Shown: one piece after another, positions 63,714-64,000 of the stretch | Layout of the letters: every line of letters starts with the position of its first letter | How positions within the stretch are numbered: the stretch's first letter is position 1 | Source: JABDQA01 sp963824415 | GTDB lineage: Bacteria > Desulfobacterota > Desulfobulbia > Desulfobulbales > Desulfocapsaceae | DNA: 64,000 bases | Direction of reading: 5' to 3' | NCBI GenBank assembly: GCA_963824415.1 | Contig: CAWGPM010000002.1 | Coordinates: 62,001-126,000, forward strand | Made by a program: the position numbers and the translations under genes | The notes under the pieces: generated by a model | Database searches by the model: none | Told to the model about the DNA's origin: nothing | What the model saw: the letters and a program-made list of their open reading frames with translations, nothing else

Positions 63714-64000
63714 ATGCGTGTTAGCCATCTGGACCATTTTGTCCTGACCGTTGCAGATATCGAGGCCACCTGCAGGTTCTATGAAGCAGTGCTTGGCCTG
63801 GAGCGGGTGCAATTTGGCGAAAATCGCCCGGGATTGATGGTGGGCGCTTTGCGCATCAATCTGCATCAGGCGGGGCACGAACTCTGGCCGCATGCGGCAA
63901 AGCCCCTTCCAGGCTCGGCCGACCTCTGCATTATCTGCAACGCTGCAATGGATGAGCTGGTTGCGCACCTGGACCGGTGCAGGGTTGGGATCGAACTGGG
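63714..64000 (+). CDS. VOC-family (glyoxalase/dioxygenase) protein, N-terminal part
   Basis: An incomplete gene that runs off the end of the window. AAGGA precedes the ATG at 63714. It begins MRVSHLDHFVLTVADIEATCRFYEAVLGLERV, with the first metal His in LDHF, continues with ALRINLHQAG, and reaches SADLCIICNAAMDELVAHLD, the start of the second repeat. About 95 residues are present of a likely 125-130. Similar proteins act as glyoxalases or resistance proteins; the substrate is not known. Confidence 0.85.
   Translation, partial: MRVSHLDHFVLTVADIEATCRFYEAVLGLERVQFGENRPGLMVGALRINLHQAGHELWPHAAKPLPGSADLCIICNAAMDELVAHLDRCRVGIEL

Overview
The window looks like a chromosome segment of an anaerobic, probably sulfate-reducing member of the Desulfobacterota (Desulfobulbales-like). 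The reasons are the Rnf complex in the order C-D-G-E-A-B-apbE, a Tat-exported membrane-anchored [NiFe] hydrogenase with a full hyp set, a TRAP uptake system, URO-D-type methyltransferase and 2-nitropropane-dioxygenase-like enzymes, and moderately GC-rich codon use. The taxon is inferred from gene content, not from a marker search. No tRNA, rRNA, CRISPR array, insertion sequence or phage gene was seen.

Layout. 1-555 is the 3' end of hemC. 575-10563 is one minus-strand block of ten hydrogenase genes: small subunit, large subunit, cytochrome b, hypF, hypC, hypD, hypE, maturation protease, hypA, hypB. A good sigma-70-like promoter lies at 10742-10770. 10872-13237 holds pcnB and a nitronate-monooxygenase-like gene. 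13537-16682 is hisS-aspS. 16686-19175 holds small and accessory genes. 19558-27534 holds a dihydroorotate-dehydrogenase-like gene followed by rnfCDGEAB-apbE, closed by a terminator. 27633-30945 holds an enoyl-CoA hydratase, two unknown exported proteins, a membrane protein and a damaged VOC gene. 30978-42073 is a sugar-acid (uronate) catabolic island. 42424-64000 is mostly housekeeping: folA, thpR, tcdA, tatD, an ABC-2 exporter, fur with its own Fur box, a PP2C-like phosphatase, a DHH-CBS protein, an M48 protease, rsmB, an M16 protease, dtd and others.

Most interesting system. The uronate island encodes TRAP uptake (dctP-dctQ-dctM), a KdgF-like cupin, uronate isomerase (uxaC), an SDR-type fructuronate reductase (uxuB), a LarA-family nickel-pincer racemase/epimerase, gluconate kinase (gntK) and 6-phosphogluconate dehydrogenase (gnd). 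The larA-like, uxaC, gntK and gnd genes form one very tight operon. No mannonate dehydratase (uxuA), KDG kinase or KDPG aldolase lies in the island. D-mannonate and D-gluconate are C2 epimers, so the simplest reading is a route glucuronate -> fructuronate -> mannonate -> (Ni-dependent C2 epimerase) -> gluconate -> 6-phosphogluconate -> ribulose-5-phosphate. That would bypass the Ashwell/KDG branch and make sugar-acid catabolism nickel dependent. This is an inference from gene content and conserved residues.

Other points: an RnfA with an N-terminal signal peptide and Ig-like domain fused in front of the normal membrane core; an rnfD whose Shine-Dalgarno sequence points to an ATC start codon; a hairpin between dctP and dctQ that probably lowers permease expression; and a near-perfect Fur box inside the fur promoter.
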